Positions 51,770 through 60,420 of a DNA stretch of 64,000 bases are shown piece after piece. Source of the stretch: Aliidiomarina soli (lineage in GTDB: Bacteria > Pseudomonadota > Gammaproteobacteria > Enterobacterales > Alteromonadaceae); the NCBI RefSeq assembly GCF_003986975.1, contig NZ_PIPO01000006.1:1-64000 (forward strand), written 5' to 3'. A program made the translations under genes and the position numbers. The notes beneath the pieces were generated by a model. That model saw nothing but the letters and a program-made list of their open reading frames with translations. It was not told where the DNA came from and did not search any database. How positions within the stretch are numbered: the first letter of the stretch is position 1; every line of letters begins with the position of its first letter.

Positions 51770-53152
51770 ATGGCAATGACATCATTAGGTGTAGGTTCAG
51801 GGATTGACCTGGACGGCATGGTTCGTCAGTTAGTGCAGATAGAGCGTCAGAGCAAGGAATCGCGTCTGGTTGAACGTAGCAAAGCCGCAGATAGTAATAT
51901 TTCTGCAGTGGGTAAGCTGAAAAGCTCAATGACCGAACTGGTTAACTCATTGGATAGCTTAAGTCGTGAACGCGACCTAACGGCACGCACGGCAACCATC
52001 AAGGGTCAGGATGAAGACAACCCGTTCTTTACCGCCAACGCGAACCAACGTGCTGCGACCAGTAATTACAATATCCAGATAAATCAGGTGGCGTCAGGGT
52101 CACGGATGCAATCAGCATCGTTTGCCAACTCGACGGATCCACAGGCAACGGGCGCGGGCTCGCTTACCTTCAGTGCCGGTGGCGATAATACCTTTGATGT
52201 CGATGTTGAAGACGGCGCCAGCCTGAGTGATATTGCGAATGCGATAAATCGCTCAGACAACAATTTTGGTGTCACTGCCAGTGTTATTAATACAGGTACC
52301 GAGAGCTTTCTGGTGTTTGATTCTACCGTTACTGGCGATGGTAATGATTTGTCGGTTACGGCCAACGGCGTCGGTGGCCTGGATGGTTTAACCGATGCCA
52401 ACCTGACTGAGCGTAAGGCAGCGCAAGGCGCGATCATGACCGTTGACGGAATTGAAGTGCGCAGCGACTCGAATACTTTTGACAACGCCATTGAAGGGGT
52501 CTCTATTACCGCGGAGCGTGAAACAGGTGTGGATGACGCACCCAAGCTAACGGTAGAGGTGGACGAAGAAAGTATTCGCGAAATGGTGGATGATTTCGTA
52601 TCGGCGTATAACGGTCTGGTCGATGAAATTGCCAAGCTGACTGAGTATGTGCCTGAGGGCAAGAGCGGTCCGTTAATCGGTGACTCTATGGTGCGCTCGA
52701 TTCGTAGTCGTATGGCGTCGATTATCTCCACCCCAATCGAGGGCGGCGGTGATTTCAATAGCCTTTATCAAATGGGTATTGTAACTGACAACGATGGTAA
52801 GATTGAGTTTGACCCGCGTAATATTGGCGGTGGTACCGGTACTCAGCGTTTCGACCAAGCATTGTCGCAGAACTTTGACGGCATGGTTGAGTTGCTTTCC
52901 GGTGAGAACGGTATCGCTACTCAATTGCGTGAGGTTACCCGCGAGTATACCCAGTCGCAGGGGTTACTTGATGGTCGTACCAACGTCTACGAAAGTCAGA
53001 AGAAAATGGTCGACAACGAACGTGAGCAATTCGAGCGCTATATGGAGCAGTATGAATCCAACCTGCGCCAGCGTTTTGGCTCGCTTGATCAGAACATTGC
53101 ACGGATGTCCTCTAGTCTGAACTTTCTGACCCAGTGGGGCGGCGGCGGCTAA
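51770..53152 (+). CDS. fliD: Filament cap protein FliD (HAP2)
   Basis: FliD caps the filament and inserts flagellin. The 460-aa protein has the conserved FliD N-domain (SLGVGSGIDLDGMVRQLVQIERQ, about 5-27) and the FliD C-domain (about 230-440; VDDFVSAYNGLVDEIAKLTEY, DSMVRSIRSRM, then the SLDQNIARMSSSLNFL helix). GGGAG precedes the ATG. A perfect 12-bp hairpin follows 8 bases after the stop, before fliS. Confidence 0.96.
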   Translation: MAMTSLGVGSGIDLDGMVRQLVQIERQSKESRLVERSKAADSNISAVGKLKSSMTELVNSLDSLSRERDLTARTATIKGQDEDNPFFTANANQRAATSNYNIQINQVASGSRMQSASFANSTDPQATGAGSLTFSAGGDNTFDVDVEDGASLSDIANAINRSDNNFGVTASVINTGTESFLVFDSTVTGDGNDLSVTANGVGGLDGLTDANLTERKAAQGAIMTVDGIEVRSDSNTFDNAIEGVSITAERETGVDDAPKLTVEVDEESIREMVDDFVSAYNGLVDEIAKLTEYVPEGKSGPLIGDSMVRSIRSRMASIISTPIEGGGDFNSLYQMGIVTDNDGKIEFDPRNIGGGTGTQRFDQALSQNFDGMVELLSGENGIATQLREVTREYTQSQGLLDGRTNVYESQKKMVDNEREQFERYMEQYESNLRQRFGSLDQNIARMSSSLNFLTQWGGGG

Positions 53153-53160
53153 ATAGCGAT

Positions 53161-53189
53161 AAAGTATCGGCGCCTGGCGCCGATACTTT
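53161..53189 (+). terminator. Strong hairpin between fliD and fliS
   Basis: AAAGTATCGGCG/CGCCGATACTTT perfect 12-bp stem with a 5-nt loop but no T tract. It may pause, process or partially terminate transcription between fliD and fliS. Confidence 0.6.
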
Positions 53190-53223
53190 GAGTAACAGAT
53201 AGTAAAACCGAAAAGGTATTGTT

Positions 53224-53652
53224 ATGTATAAGAAAGGTGTGAATGCGTATCAAAGCGTTGGTGGTCGCGATCAGGCGACAACAGCGGACCCGTATCAGCT
53301 GATTCAAATGTTGATGAATGGGGCGTTGCAAAAGCTCGCTATCAGCAAAGGCGCAATGGAGCGGAAAGACCTTGAGACCAAATCGGAAAACCTGACTAAG
53401 GCGCTGTCAATTGTAAGTGCACTGCAGGAAGGTCTGGATATGACCGTTGACAGTGAAGTGGTCAATAACATGTTTGATTTGTATGACTACATGAAGCGTC
53501 AGATCATCGAGGCCATGGGCGAGAACAAGCTTGAGGCCGTGGATAACTGTCTGTTAGTGATGCGCAACCTGAAAGAAGGCTGGGATGCTATTCCGGTTGA
53601 GGCCCGCAACCAGGCCTTTGCTCAGCGTGATCAGATGGCTGTAGGTGGATAA
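53224..53652 (+). CDS. fliS: Flagellin export chaperone FliS
   Basis: FliS binds flagellin C-termini and prevents cytoplasmic polymerisation. The 142-aa protein is helical with the family signature AYQSVGGRDQATTADPYQLIQMLMNGALQKLAISKGAM-like N-half (10-48) and LYDYMKRQIIEAM (about 83-95). It overlaps or abuts the next gene (stop 53650-53652, TTG 53654). Five flagellin clients lie upstream. Confidence 0.95.
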   Translation: MYKKGVNAYQSVGGRDQATTADPYQLIQMLMNGALQKLAISKGAMERKDLETKSENLTKALSIVSALQEGLDMTVDSEVVNNMFDLYDYMKRQIIEAMGENKLEAVDNCLLVMRNLKEGWDAIPVEARNQAFAQRDQMAVGG

Positions 53653-53653
53653 C

Positions 53654-53974
53654 TTGAGCGAGAGTTTGCCGGAACCAACCGACTTACTGGCTCAGGCGGA
53701 AGCGTTGGAAGCTGAGTTAAAGCAACTTGCCGATGCCGAAGAGCTGGATGATGATGCGTTAAGTGCGGTACTGGAAAAGCGCGAGACGCTGCATCAGAAA
53801 ATGGGGGCAGCATTAGACAATGACGAGGTTGCGCTGGATGTTTATCAACCGTATTTTCGTCAGGCTTACCAGAACACCAAGACGTTGTTACAGCGTTGTC
53901 AGGCTGAACAAAGTGACGTCAAAGAGCGTTTAATTACCCTGAATACATCAAAAAAAGCGCGCAAAGCTTACTAG
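53654..53974 (+). CDS. FliT-like small helical flagellar protein
   Basis: A 106-aa helical, acidic N-terminal protein with a basic C-terminus (TSKKARKAY). The likely start is TTG 53654 with AGGTGG just upstream; the frame can open at GTG 53645 inside fliS. Position directly after fliS is the place of fliT, which encodes the FliD chaperone, and the size fits. Sequence identity to known FliT is low in general, so the call rests on position, size and helical content. Confidence 0.65.
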   Translation: MSESLPEPTDLLAQAEALEAELKQLADAEELDDDALSAVLEKRETLHQKMGAALDNDEVALDVYQPYFRQAYQNTKTLLQRCQAEQSDVKERLITLNTSKKARKAY

Positions 53975-53988
53975 CCTGCGCGCTTTTT
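53951..53988 (+). terminator. Terminator after the fliT-like gene
   Basis: AAAAGCGCGCA/TGCGCGCTTTTT stem with a 14-nt loop. It overlaps the last codons of the gene. Confidence 0.88.
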
Positions 53989-54160
53989 GATCGAACCACT
54001 TCTAACACAGCCTGAAGACCCGTAAACAATCTGAAAACTGAAGCGGCTGGCTATGTACCTGGCCATTGCAAACAGGTAGTATTTCGTTACTAGTGTTTGC
54101 GCTAGCAAGCTACGTAAAACGATCAACGGATAAGGCCCAGCGCCAGGATTAGCGGATATC

Positions 54161-55381
54161 ATGAGCACCTTATTAGGCTACCTTTCTCAGTTTACCGACT
54201 CTAAGCAACCGCGGGTCCACAATTACGGCCCCAACGTCCAAAGCACCCAGACTTTCAAGGCTGTGGCCAAACAGGCTAAAGCCTTGCGCAATCAGTATGC
54301 AGCCGTCGCAGGCTCGCGTCTGGCGCTCACCCTGACCGCGTCGGCTGACGCGTTAGTGCACATGGTGGCTCTGGATGGTTTCGTCGCTGAATTGATTTTG
54401 CTGCCAGTTGATCACGCAGTTCCGAAAGGCTGTCATTTCCATATTTCCGAGCGCGGGCAGCTGCGCGACCTGAACGACTATAGCAGCGACAATCTGCCAG
54501 TGGTGACCCAGTGGGGACTGCTGGACGAGCACGGTGACGTGATTAGCTATTCGCTGGATGAACTGGCGAACAATGACCTGGTACAGCAAGACTCCATGCA
54601 GCATCCACTGCGCTGGGGCGTCATGCAGGAACCGGCCGAGCTGGCCGGGCTTCTGGTGTGGTTACGGGCGCTAAGGCATGGTGAAGACATCGTGCTGGCA
54701 CAAGCGGACACATTAAATGCGTTGGCTGATATGTTTATTCATGCTGAAGTCAACGCAATAGCGGCGCCGCCTCGCTTATGGCGTAACCTGACCGCGTCGG
54801 AAGAAATCACTCGACTGGCACTGCACTTTGCTTTAGTCAATGGTGGTATCGTTGATGCGGCGACGTTGCAGCGGTTGGAGAATTTATTCCCGGATGCCAT
54901 GCTGGCGCACAGCTTCTCGAACACCGGGGCAGGGGTGAGCTGGCTGATTGATGACCGTGAACCAGGGCTGCCGGTCTCACTTTTTGCCGCCAACGACGAT
55001 GGCCTGAAGCTCGAAATCAATGACGCCCAGCTGGATATTCGCTTTACCGGCAGCGGCGCCACAATCCATACCGGCTACCTCGCGGTTAAACAGGATCAAC
55101 GGGTATTTTTACTGGGCCATCAAGACAACCAACTCATGGTAGGCGGCCGCGGCGTGCAGCCGGAAGTGGTTGAGCAAGCGTTGTTGCAGGTGGTTGGCGT
55201 GGCTGACGTACAGGCATCGAGTATGCCTAACCCGGTGCTTGGTGAACTGGTGCGGGTGGACGTACTGGCACCATCACAACGGACTGTCGCGGAACGTAAA
55301 CTATTTAAACGGACGTTGCAGGAACATTGCCGGGAATGTCTGGAACCCTGGCAGCGGCCGGCACGTTACTATTTCCATTAA
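54161..55381 (+). CDS. Degenerate ANL-type (AMP-ligase-like) protein
   Basis: A 406-aa protein whose C-terminal half resembles adenylate-forming enzymes. HSFSNTGAGVSWL sits where the A5 motif is expected, and GHQDNQLMVGGRGVQPEVVEQALLQVVGVADVQA matches the A8 hinge and C-terminal subdomain. Two catalytic features are absent. No A3 phosphate loop (YTSGTTG-like) is visible in the middle, and the protein stops at RPARYYFH, just before the A10 lysine. It is also about 100 residues shorter than usual. It may act on an acyl-AMP made elsewhere, bind a carrier, or be a pseudoenzyme. The location directly after fliS/fliT, before a YecA-like gene, hints at a link to filament modification, which is speculation. 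Confidence 0.6.
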   Translation: MSTLLGYLSQFTDSKQPRVHNYGPNVQSTQTFKAVAKQAKALRNQYAAVAGSRLALTLTASADALVHMVALDGFVAELILLPVDHAVPKGCHFHISERGQLRDLNDYSSDNLPVVTQWGLLDEHGDVISYSLDELANNDLVQQDSMQHPLRWGVMQEPAELAGLLVWLRALRHGEDIVLAQADTLNALADMFIHAEVNAIAAPPRLWRNLTASEEITRLALHFALVNGGIVDAATLQRLENLFPDAMLAHSFSNTGAGVSWLIDDREPGLPVSLFAANDDGLKLEINDAQLDIRFTGSGATIHTGYLAVKQDQRVFLLGHQDNQLMVGGRGVQPEVVEQALLQVVGVADVQASSMPNPVLGELVRVDVLAPSQRTVAERKLFKRTLQEHCRECLEPWQRPARYYFH

Positions 55382-55433
55382 GTGTTAATTTTTCTTAAAC
55401 TATCAGCTTTCCATTAATCCCGGAGTGTCCTTA

Positions 55434-56684
55434 ATGTCCCACAGTACGGCGCAGCTGCTTGAGCGCTTTTCACAACTGGCAGAGCCGGATACTTTCGATA
55501 GTCATCAATTGCCCGATTATGAGCTTGGCTCTGAGGACATTGACGCAGCTGTGGAGCTGATCGGGACGGATTATTTTATCCAGCATCCCCTGGCCGCGAC
55601 CCATGCACTGCTGGCGTTGCTGCAATGCCACGATGACAGTTTGTTCGCCCGGGCGTTAGGGGCTGCGGATGAAGGTTTATTGCATGCGCAACAAGAGTAC
55701 ATCGTCAGTTATGCGCTGCCATACTGTGACGCGCCGTTAATTGGCTTGCTTGATGCGCTGATGGGAAATAGCGAGCACAGCGATGAGCGGCGTGTCTTTG
55801 CTGCCTGGTTGTTGCAGCAGTATGCAGCGTTGCACCCGGAATACTATGGTCGCGTGGCCAAAGTGGTCGGTGCCCGGCTGCAGGACTTTACGGCTAATCC
55901 GGCAGAGGTAAATGGGGTACTGGTTGAAACCTGTGTCAGTATGCAGGCCGAAGAGCTGCTTCCACTTATTCAACGTGCTTATCAACAAGAGTTGGTGACA
56001 AGTGCTGAGTATGCCAGCGCCGCCGCCGTTGAAGAGGCGTTATTAACCCCGGAAACTGCATTTGAAGCTGGCCTTGAGCAGTTTATGCATACCAAAGAAC
56101 TGGATGAGATCCGGCAGGCACTGGAAACGAAGTTTCAGCGACGCCAGGGGAGCGGATTACGTACCATGGCGGAGCTCGATGGCTTGCTCTATGCGCTGGC
56201 ACTGAGCCCAACGCCAGTCGCCCGGTCGTTATGGCTGGCCCTGTTGCAGGACGAAACGCTGGCAGATATCAGCGAGGACATCTGCGAAGAGAGCGTTGAT
56301 CAGCTGACCACCTACTACTCGGAAGTAAAAGACTCGCTGCTAGCCGGCGAAGCTGCCCCTTATTATGAATCCGTGGCGGTCGAGAACCTCAACAGTTTAG
56401 TGCCGTGGGCGGGTGGTTTCCTGTCTGGCTTTAGCTTGTGGACGGAAAGTGACCGCCTGAGCACGGAAAAGGCGGATGCGACTCAGGAACTGCTTGAGTT
56501 CCTGCATGCCATTGTCGCCGACAAGCCTCTGCCGGAGCAGTACCAGGCGCTGGCGCACAGTGACTACCATATGATTATGCAGCTAATGTTGCAGCGCGCC
56601 TTCGAGGAAACTCAGCAGAGCAGTGACGAGCTGACCCTGGATGACGATTCGTTGCAGGACTTTTTTGAGGGGTTTGACCGTTGA
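55434..56684 (+). CDS. YecA/YgfB-like (UPF0149) protein with N-terminal helical-repeat domain
   Basis: A 416-aa acidic, all-helical cytosolic protein. The start is ATG 55434, with CGGAG 8 bases upstream. The N-terminal ~190 residues look like HEAT/DUF1186-type repeats (CDAPLIGLLDALMGNSEHSDERRVFAAWLLQQY region, about 100-135). The part around 245-390 matches UPF0149 (LDGLLYALALSPTPVARSLWLALL, then LVPWAGGFLSGFSLW and DYHMIMQLML-like). No SEC-C zinc tail is present. Function is unknown. It overlaps the next gene's TTG start, so the two are probably translated together. Confidence 0.65.
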   Translation: MSHSTAQLLERFSQLAEPDTFDSHQLPDYELGSEDIDAAVELIGTDYFIQHPLAATHALLALLQCHDDSLFARALGAADEGLLHAQQEYIVSYALPYCDAPLIGLLDALMGNSEHSDERRVFAAWLLQQYAALHPEYYGRVAKVVGARLQDFTANPAEVNGVLVETCVSMQAEELLPLIQRAYQQELVTSAEYASAAAVEEALLTPETAFEAGLEQFMHTKELDEIRQALETKFQRRQGSGLRTMAELDGLLYALALSPTPVARSLWLALLQDETLADISEDICEESVDQLTTYYSEVKDSLLAGEAAPYYESVAVENLNSLVPWAGGFLSGFSLWTESDRLSTEKADATQELLEFLHAIVADKPLPEQYQALAHSDYHMIMQLMLQRAFEETQQSSDELTLDDDSLQDFFEGFDR

Positions 56685-57103
56685 CCTATTCAGAGTTAGA
56701 ACTTGCCTACATGCTGGTGTCAGCGAAAGGCTCGGGGCTGGATGTGAATGCATTTATAGAACGTGCCAATGGCGCTATTCACATCGATAATATTGAGCTC
56801 AATGATGGCGACGAGATCCCTGCGGATCTGGATGATGCGACTAAGTACGTACGCGTGCCGGCACAGGATGACTTGCTCAATGAATTTGAGCTGATGGGCT
56901 TGCTGGTTGAACGTCAACTGAGTGAGCAGGAGCAGGCTGAATTCGCTCAGACTACGCAGGACTGTACAGCGCAAGCGGCGGTCCGGGCTGGTATTCACTA
57001 CCTGAATTCAATTGGCAAACTGGCTGCCTGGCGACAGCTAGTGACGACAGCGCAGGAACGCGCATTGCGCAACTGGGCGGAGAAAGAAGGGCTTGGTTTG
57101 TAG
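56681..57103 (+). CDS. UPF0158-like protein
   Basis: A 140-aa acidic protein. A TTG start at 56681 overlaps the upstream TGA, with GAGGGG 9 bases before. The N-half pattern, ELELAYMLVSAKGSGLDVNAFIERANGAIH, then PADLDDATKYVRVPAQDDL, matches UPF0158 proteins, which start with an E/DL..A...VS..... .AYLDR.TG.I pattern. The C-half is helical (AAWRQLVTTAQERALRNWAEKEGL). Role unknown. It ends at a bidirectional terminator shared with rpsT. Confidence 0.65.
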   Translation: MTYSELELAYMLVSAKGSGLDVNAFIERANGAIHIDNIELNDGDEIPADLDDATKYVRVPAQDDLLNEFELMGLLVERQLSEQEQAEFAQTTQDCTAQAAVRAGIHYLNSIGKLAAWRQLVTTAQERALRNWAEKEGLGL

Positions 57104-57121
57104 GCTCGGCAAAATCCAGAT

Positions 57122-57152
57122 ACAAAAAAACCGGCGAGTAGCCGGTTTTTTG
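57122..57152. terminator. Bidirectional terminator between the UPF0158-like gene and rpsT
   Basis: AAAAAAACCGGC/GCCGGTTTTTT stem with a GAGTA loop. A/T runs on both sides serve the convergent genes. Confidence 0.93.
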
Positions 57153-57188
57153 ATCTGCGCGTGGCGCGATTCACTTAAACAACACGAA

Positions 57189-57452
57189 TTAAGCTAATGC
57201 TTTAATTTGTGTGTTCAGGCGGCTCTTATGGCGAGACGCTTTGTTTTTGTGAATCAGGCCTTTGCTCGCGTAACGATCAAGGATTGGCGTCAATTCTGCG
57301 TATGCGTTTGATGCTTTTTCCTGGTCGCCAGCAGCGATAGCTGCGTTAACTTTTTTCATGTACGTGCGCATCATTGAACGACGGCTCGCGTTGTGCTGAC
57401 GACGTTTCTCGGATTGTACCGCACGTTTCTTAGCAGACTTGATGTTAGCCAA
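57189..57452 (-). CDS. rpsT: 30S ribosomal protein S20
   Basis: S20 is a basic, helical primary binder of 16S rRNA. The 87-aa product ([21 protein letters not shown] start) matches the usual length. The start codon is TTG, with AGGAG 5 bases upstream. E. coli rpsT also uses UUG, which is tied to its translational autocontrol, so the same control is likely here. A sigma-70 promoter lies at 57515-57544. It is divergent from murJ, as in most gammaproteobacteria. Confidence 0.98.
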   Translation of the reverse strand: MANIKSAKKRAVQSEKRRQHNASRRSMMRTYMKKVNAAIAAGDQEKASNAYAELTPILDRYASKGLIHKNKASRHKSRLNTQIKALA

Positions 57453-57514
57453 GGTAAACTCCTAAATTCTGTAAGCTGTGTCTGACATTGCTGTCTTAAC
57501 GTTTAAGGCCGCGG

Positions 57515-57544
57515 ACTATACCCGAATTCGGACCTAAAAGTCAA
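57515..57544 (-). promoter_or_regulatory. Sigma-70 promoter of rpsT
   Basis: On the minus strand TTGACT, 18-bp spacer, TATAGT. The predicted transcript leader is about 55 nt. Confidence 0.7.
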
Positions 57545-57719
57545 TCCATTGTGAATGACATTGATAAAATTTGTGCGCGTATTCTACCGACCTGCTGGCC
57601 TGAGGGCAACAGTTATTTGGTTAGTATCTGAACGTGGCTTTTGCGTTTTAGGGTCTATGCCTGCGTTTTGCTATCCCGTACTATAGCCTGTATTCGGATT
57701 AACAGCGCAGGACGTTGCC

Positions 57720-59345
57720 TTGAGCACAACTGAACCCTCACCGTCGACCCCGTCTGAACCTCAGGGGCAGGTGGATACTCCAAAGCAGTCACCCCGTCTG
57801 GTTCGTTCCGGGCTGGTGGTCAGCGCGATGACCCTTATTTCACGGGTCCTCGGCTTGGTACGGGATATTGTGATTGCCGCTCTGATAGGGGCTGGTCAGG
57901 CGGCGGACGTATTTTTCTTTGCCAATAAAATTCCCAATTTTTTGCGCCGTCTGTTCGCCGAAGGCGCCTTCGCACAGGCGTTTGTACCGGTATTAACGGA
58001 ATATCACCGCGGAAGGTCGCTGGATGAAACGCGGCTGCTGATCGCCCGGGTCGCAGGCACCCTGGGCACCATTATTACTGTGGTGACCATACTGGCGGTG
58101 ATCGGCTCGCCAGTGGTGGCTGCGATGTTTGGCTTCGGCTGGTTTCTTGATTACTGGCAGGGCGGGCCGCACGCTGAAAAGTTTGAGCTTGCCAGCCTGT
58201 TGTTAAAAATTACCTTTCCTTATTTGTGGTTTATTACTTTCACCGCGTTAGCCGGTGCGATTCTGAATACCATAGGTAAGTTTGCGGTGGCGGCCTTTAC
58301 CCCGGTTTTTCTCAACGTGGCTATTATTGCCGCGGCCTGGTGGCTGGCTCCGAACCTGGCACAGCCGGAGATTGGGTTAGCCATTGGCGTCTTTGCTGGT
58401 GGTCTGGTGCAGTTTTTGTTTCAACTGCCGTTCTTAAAGCGCGCCGGTTTTCTGGTCCGCCCACGCTGGGGCTGGAACGACCCTGGGGTCAAACGTATCC
58501 GGCTGTTGATGCTACCCGCAATTTTTGGGGTGTCAGTCAGTCAGATAAACTTACTCTTTGATACTCTGATTGCCTCCTTCCTGATGACCGGCTCGATCAG
58601 CTGGCTCTATTATGCCGACCGTTTACTTGAGTTCCCGCTCGGGCTGTTCGGCATCGCCATCGCCACGGTTATTTTACCGGCACTATCAGCGCGGCACGTA
58701 GACCAGTCACTGGCGCATTTTCGCGAAACTCTGGACTGGGGAGTGCGCGCGGTCAGTATGCTGGGTTTACCGGCGATGGCAGGACTCATTGTGCTGGCTC
58801 AACCGATGCTGATGGTGCTTTTTATGCGCGGTGAATTTAGCGTCGATGATTCGCGGATGGCATCCTATAGTCTGATGGCATACGGTGCAGGTTTGCTGAG
58901 CTTTATGCTGGTTAAAGTACTGGCAACCGGGTTCTTTTCGCGCCAGGACACCAAACGGCCGGTGAAGTACGGCATTATCGCGATGGCAGCGAACATGGTA
59001 TTCAACGTGATTTTTGCGATTCCTTTTGGTTATGTTGGCTTGGCCATCGCCACTGCGTTGTCTGGAACCGTAAATGCCTTGTTGCTGGCGGGCGTGTTGT
59101 ACCGCGAAGGAGTGCTGGCGTTACCAAGGGCCACCTTAGTGTTTTTTGCCCGAATTATCGCTGCGACACTGGCCATGGTGGCCGTGATCCTAATCTTGTC
59201 GCCGCCAATCACAAGCTGGCTGGAGCAGGGTAATCTGCTCCGCAGCCTCTGGCTTGGGGGCCTGATCGGCGCTGGTGGCCTGGTCTACGGCGCCAGCTTC
59301 CTGCTCCTCGGCGGCCGCCTGCGCCACCTGCGCACGCCTCACTAA
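57720..59345 (+). CDS. murJ: Lipid II flippase MurJ
   Basis: MurJ flips lipid II across the inner membrane for peptidoglycan synthesis. The 541-aa protein has about 14 membrane segments. Landmarks are SAMTLISRVLGLVRDIVIAALIG near the N-terminus, FFFANKIPNFLRRLFAEGAFAQAFVPVL (about 60-88), and LYYADRLLEFPLGLFGIAIATVILPALS (about 293-320). An N-terminal cytosolic tail of about 25 residues is Pro/Ser-rich. The start is TTG with AGGA upstream. It is the first gene of murJ-ribF-ileS-lspA-fkpB. Confidence 0.96.
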   Translation: MSTTEPSPSTPSEPQGQVDTPKQSPRLVRSGLVVSAMTLISRVLGLVRDIVIAALIGAGQAADVFFFANKIPNFLRRLFAEGAFAQAFVPVLTEYHRGRSLDETRLLIARVAGTLGTIITVVTILAVIGSPVVAAMFGFGWFLDYWQGGPHAEKFELASLLLKITFPYLWFITFTALAGAILNTIGKFAVAAFTPVFLNVAIIAAAWWLAPNLAQPEIGLAIGVFAGGLVQFLFQLPFLKRAGFLVRPRWGWNDPGVKRIRLLMLPAIFGVSVSQINLLFDTLIASFLMTGSISWLYYADRLLEFPLGLFGIAIATVILPALSARHVDQSLAHFRETLDWGVRAVSMLGLPAMAGLIVLAQPMLMVLFMRGEFSVDDSRMASYSLMAYGAGLLSFMLVKVLATGFFSRQDTKRPVKYGIIAMAANMVFNVIFAIPFGYVGLAIATALSGTVNALLLAGVLYREGVLALPRATLVFFARIIAATLAMVAVILILSPPITSWLEQGNLLRSLWLGGLIGAGGLVYGASFLLLGGRLRHLRTPH

Positions 59346-59411
59346 GCATTCAATAAACGAGTTGAATTGTGGGTGAAACCTAGGCGGGGTTTGGGGTATA
59401 ATCGAGCGCTT

Positions 59412-60335
59412 ATGGAACTTATTCGCGGTTTACACACAATTACTCCGTCCCATCGCCACTGTGTTCTCACCATTGGTAATTTTGACGGCGTTCACCTCGG
59501 GCATCAGGCGGTGCTGCAGCGGGTGCGAGCCCGTGCGGCTGAATTACAGCTACCGGCGGTAGTGATGACCTTTGAGCCGCAGCCGCTTGAATTCTTTCGC
59601 CCGGAAATTGCTCCGGCACGGCTGACCACCTGGCGCGAGAAGTATCAGTTACTGAAAAGTCAGGGTATCCAGCGCATGCTGTGTACTCCGTTCAATCAAA
59701 AATTTGCCAGCCAGGCTGCAGAAACCTTTGTAAAAACCACGCTGGTCGATAAACTCGGCGTTAAGCTGGTTGTGGTGGGTGATGATTTTCGTTTTGGTAA
59801 AGACCGCGCTGGTGATTTCGCGCTGTTGCAAGCAATGGGTGAGCAGTATAACTTTGCGGTGGTTGACACCCAAAGCTATCGCCATGATACCCAACGTGTT
59901 TCCTCGACGTTAATCCGAGAAGCACTGGAGCAGGGCCATTTTGCCGATGCCGAGGAGATGCTTGGCCGACCTTTTACTCTGCGCGGCAAAGTAAGCCATG
60001 GCGCAAAGAAAGGGCGAACCATTGGTTTTCCGACCGCGAATGTTCCACTGAAGCGATTGCGTTCACCCTTGCAGGGGGTGTTTGTGGTTCAGGTCGAAGT
60101 AGCAGGCAAACGCTACAACGGGGTTGCCAATATTGGCCGGCGGCCTACGGTCAATGGCCAGGGTGTCCAGCTTGAGGCGCACCTGTTTAACTTCGCCGGC
60201 GACCTGTATGGTGAAGAGATGGTCGTCACCCCTTTGCACAAAATTCGCGACGAAGTGAAGTTTGCTTCGTTGGAAGAGCTAAAACAACAAATTCACCTGG
60301 ATGTAATGCAGGCTCAGGCCTACGCAAACCGCTAG
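59412..60335 (+). CDS. ribF: Bifunctional riboflavin kinase / FAD synthetase RibF
   Basis: RibF converts riboflavin to FMN and then FAD. The start is ATG 59412 (MELIRGLHTI); the frame extends 15 codons upstream without a ribosome site. The 307-aa protein has an N-terminal nucleotidyltransferase (FAD synthetase) domain with LTIGNFDGVHLGHQAVL and SSTLIREALEQG, and a C-terminal riboflavin kinase domain (about 180-305; GKVSHGAKKGRTIGFPTANV, then GVANIGRRPT). Gene order between murJ and ileS is conserved in gammaproteobacteria. Confidence 0.97.
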   Translation: MELIRGLHTITPSHRHCVLTIGNFDGVHLGHQAVLQRVRARAAELQLPAVVMTFEPQPLEFFRPEIAPARLTTWREKYQLLKSQGIQRMLCTPFNQKFASQAAETFVKTTLVDKLGVKLVVVGDDFRFGKDRAGDFALLQAMGEQYNFAVVDTQSYRHDTQRVSSTLIREALEQGHFADAEEMLGRPFTLRGKVSHGAKKGRTIGFPTANVPLKRLRSPLQGVFVVQVEVAGKRYNGVANIGRRPTVNGQGVQLEAHLFNFAGDLYGEEMVVTPLHKIRDEVKFASLEELKQQIHLDVMQAQAYANR

Positions 60336-60344
60336 GTCAGTCAT

Positions 60345-60383
60345 GAATTCAAGATTCAAGCGCGGGGCTTGAATCTTGAATTC
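60345..60383. repeat. Short palindromic repeat (GCGCGGGGCTTGA family)
   Basis: 16-bp perfect arms GAATTCAAGATTCAAG/CTTGAATCTTGAATTC with loop CGCGGGG. It sits between ribF and ileS, inside a presumed operon. Confidence 0.87.
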
Positions 60384-60420
60384 GGGTAATAATTCATAAA
60401 GCGACGGAAATTAGAAAGGC

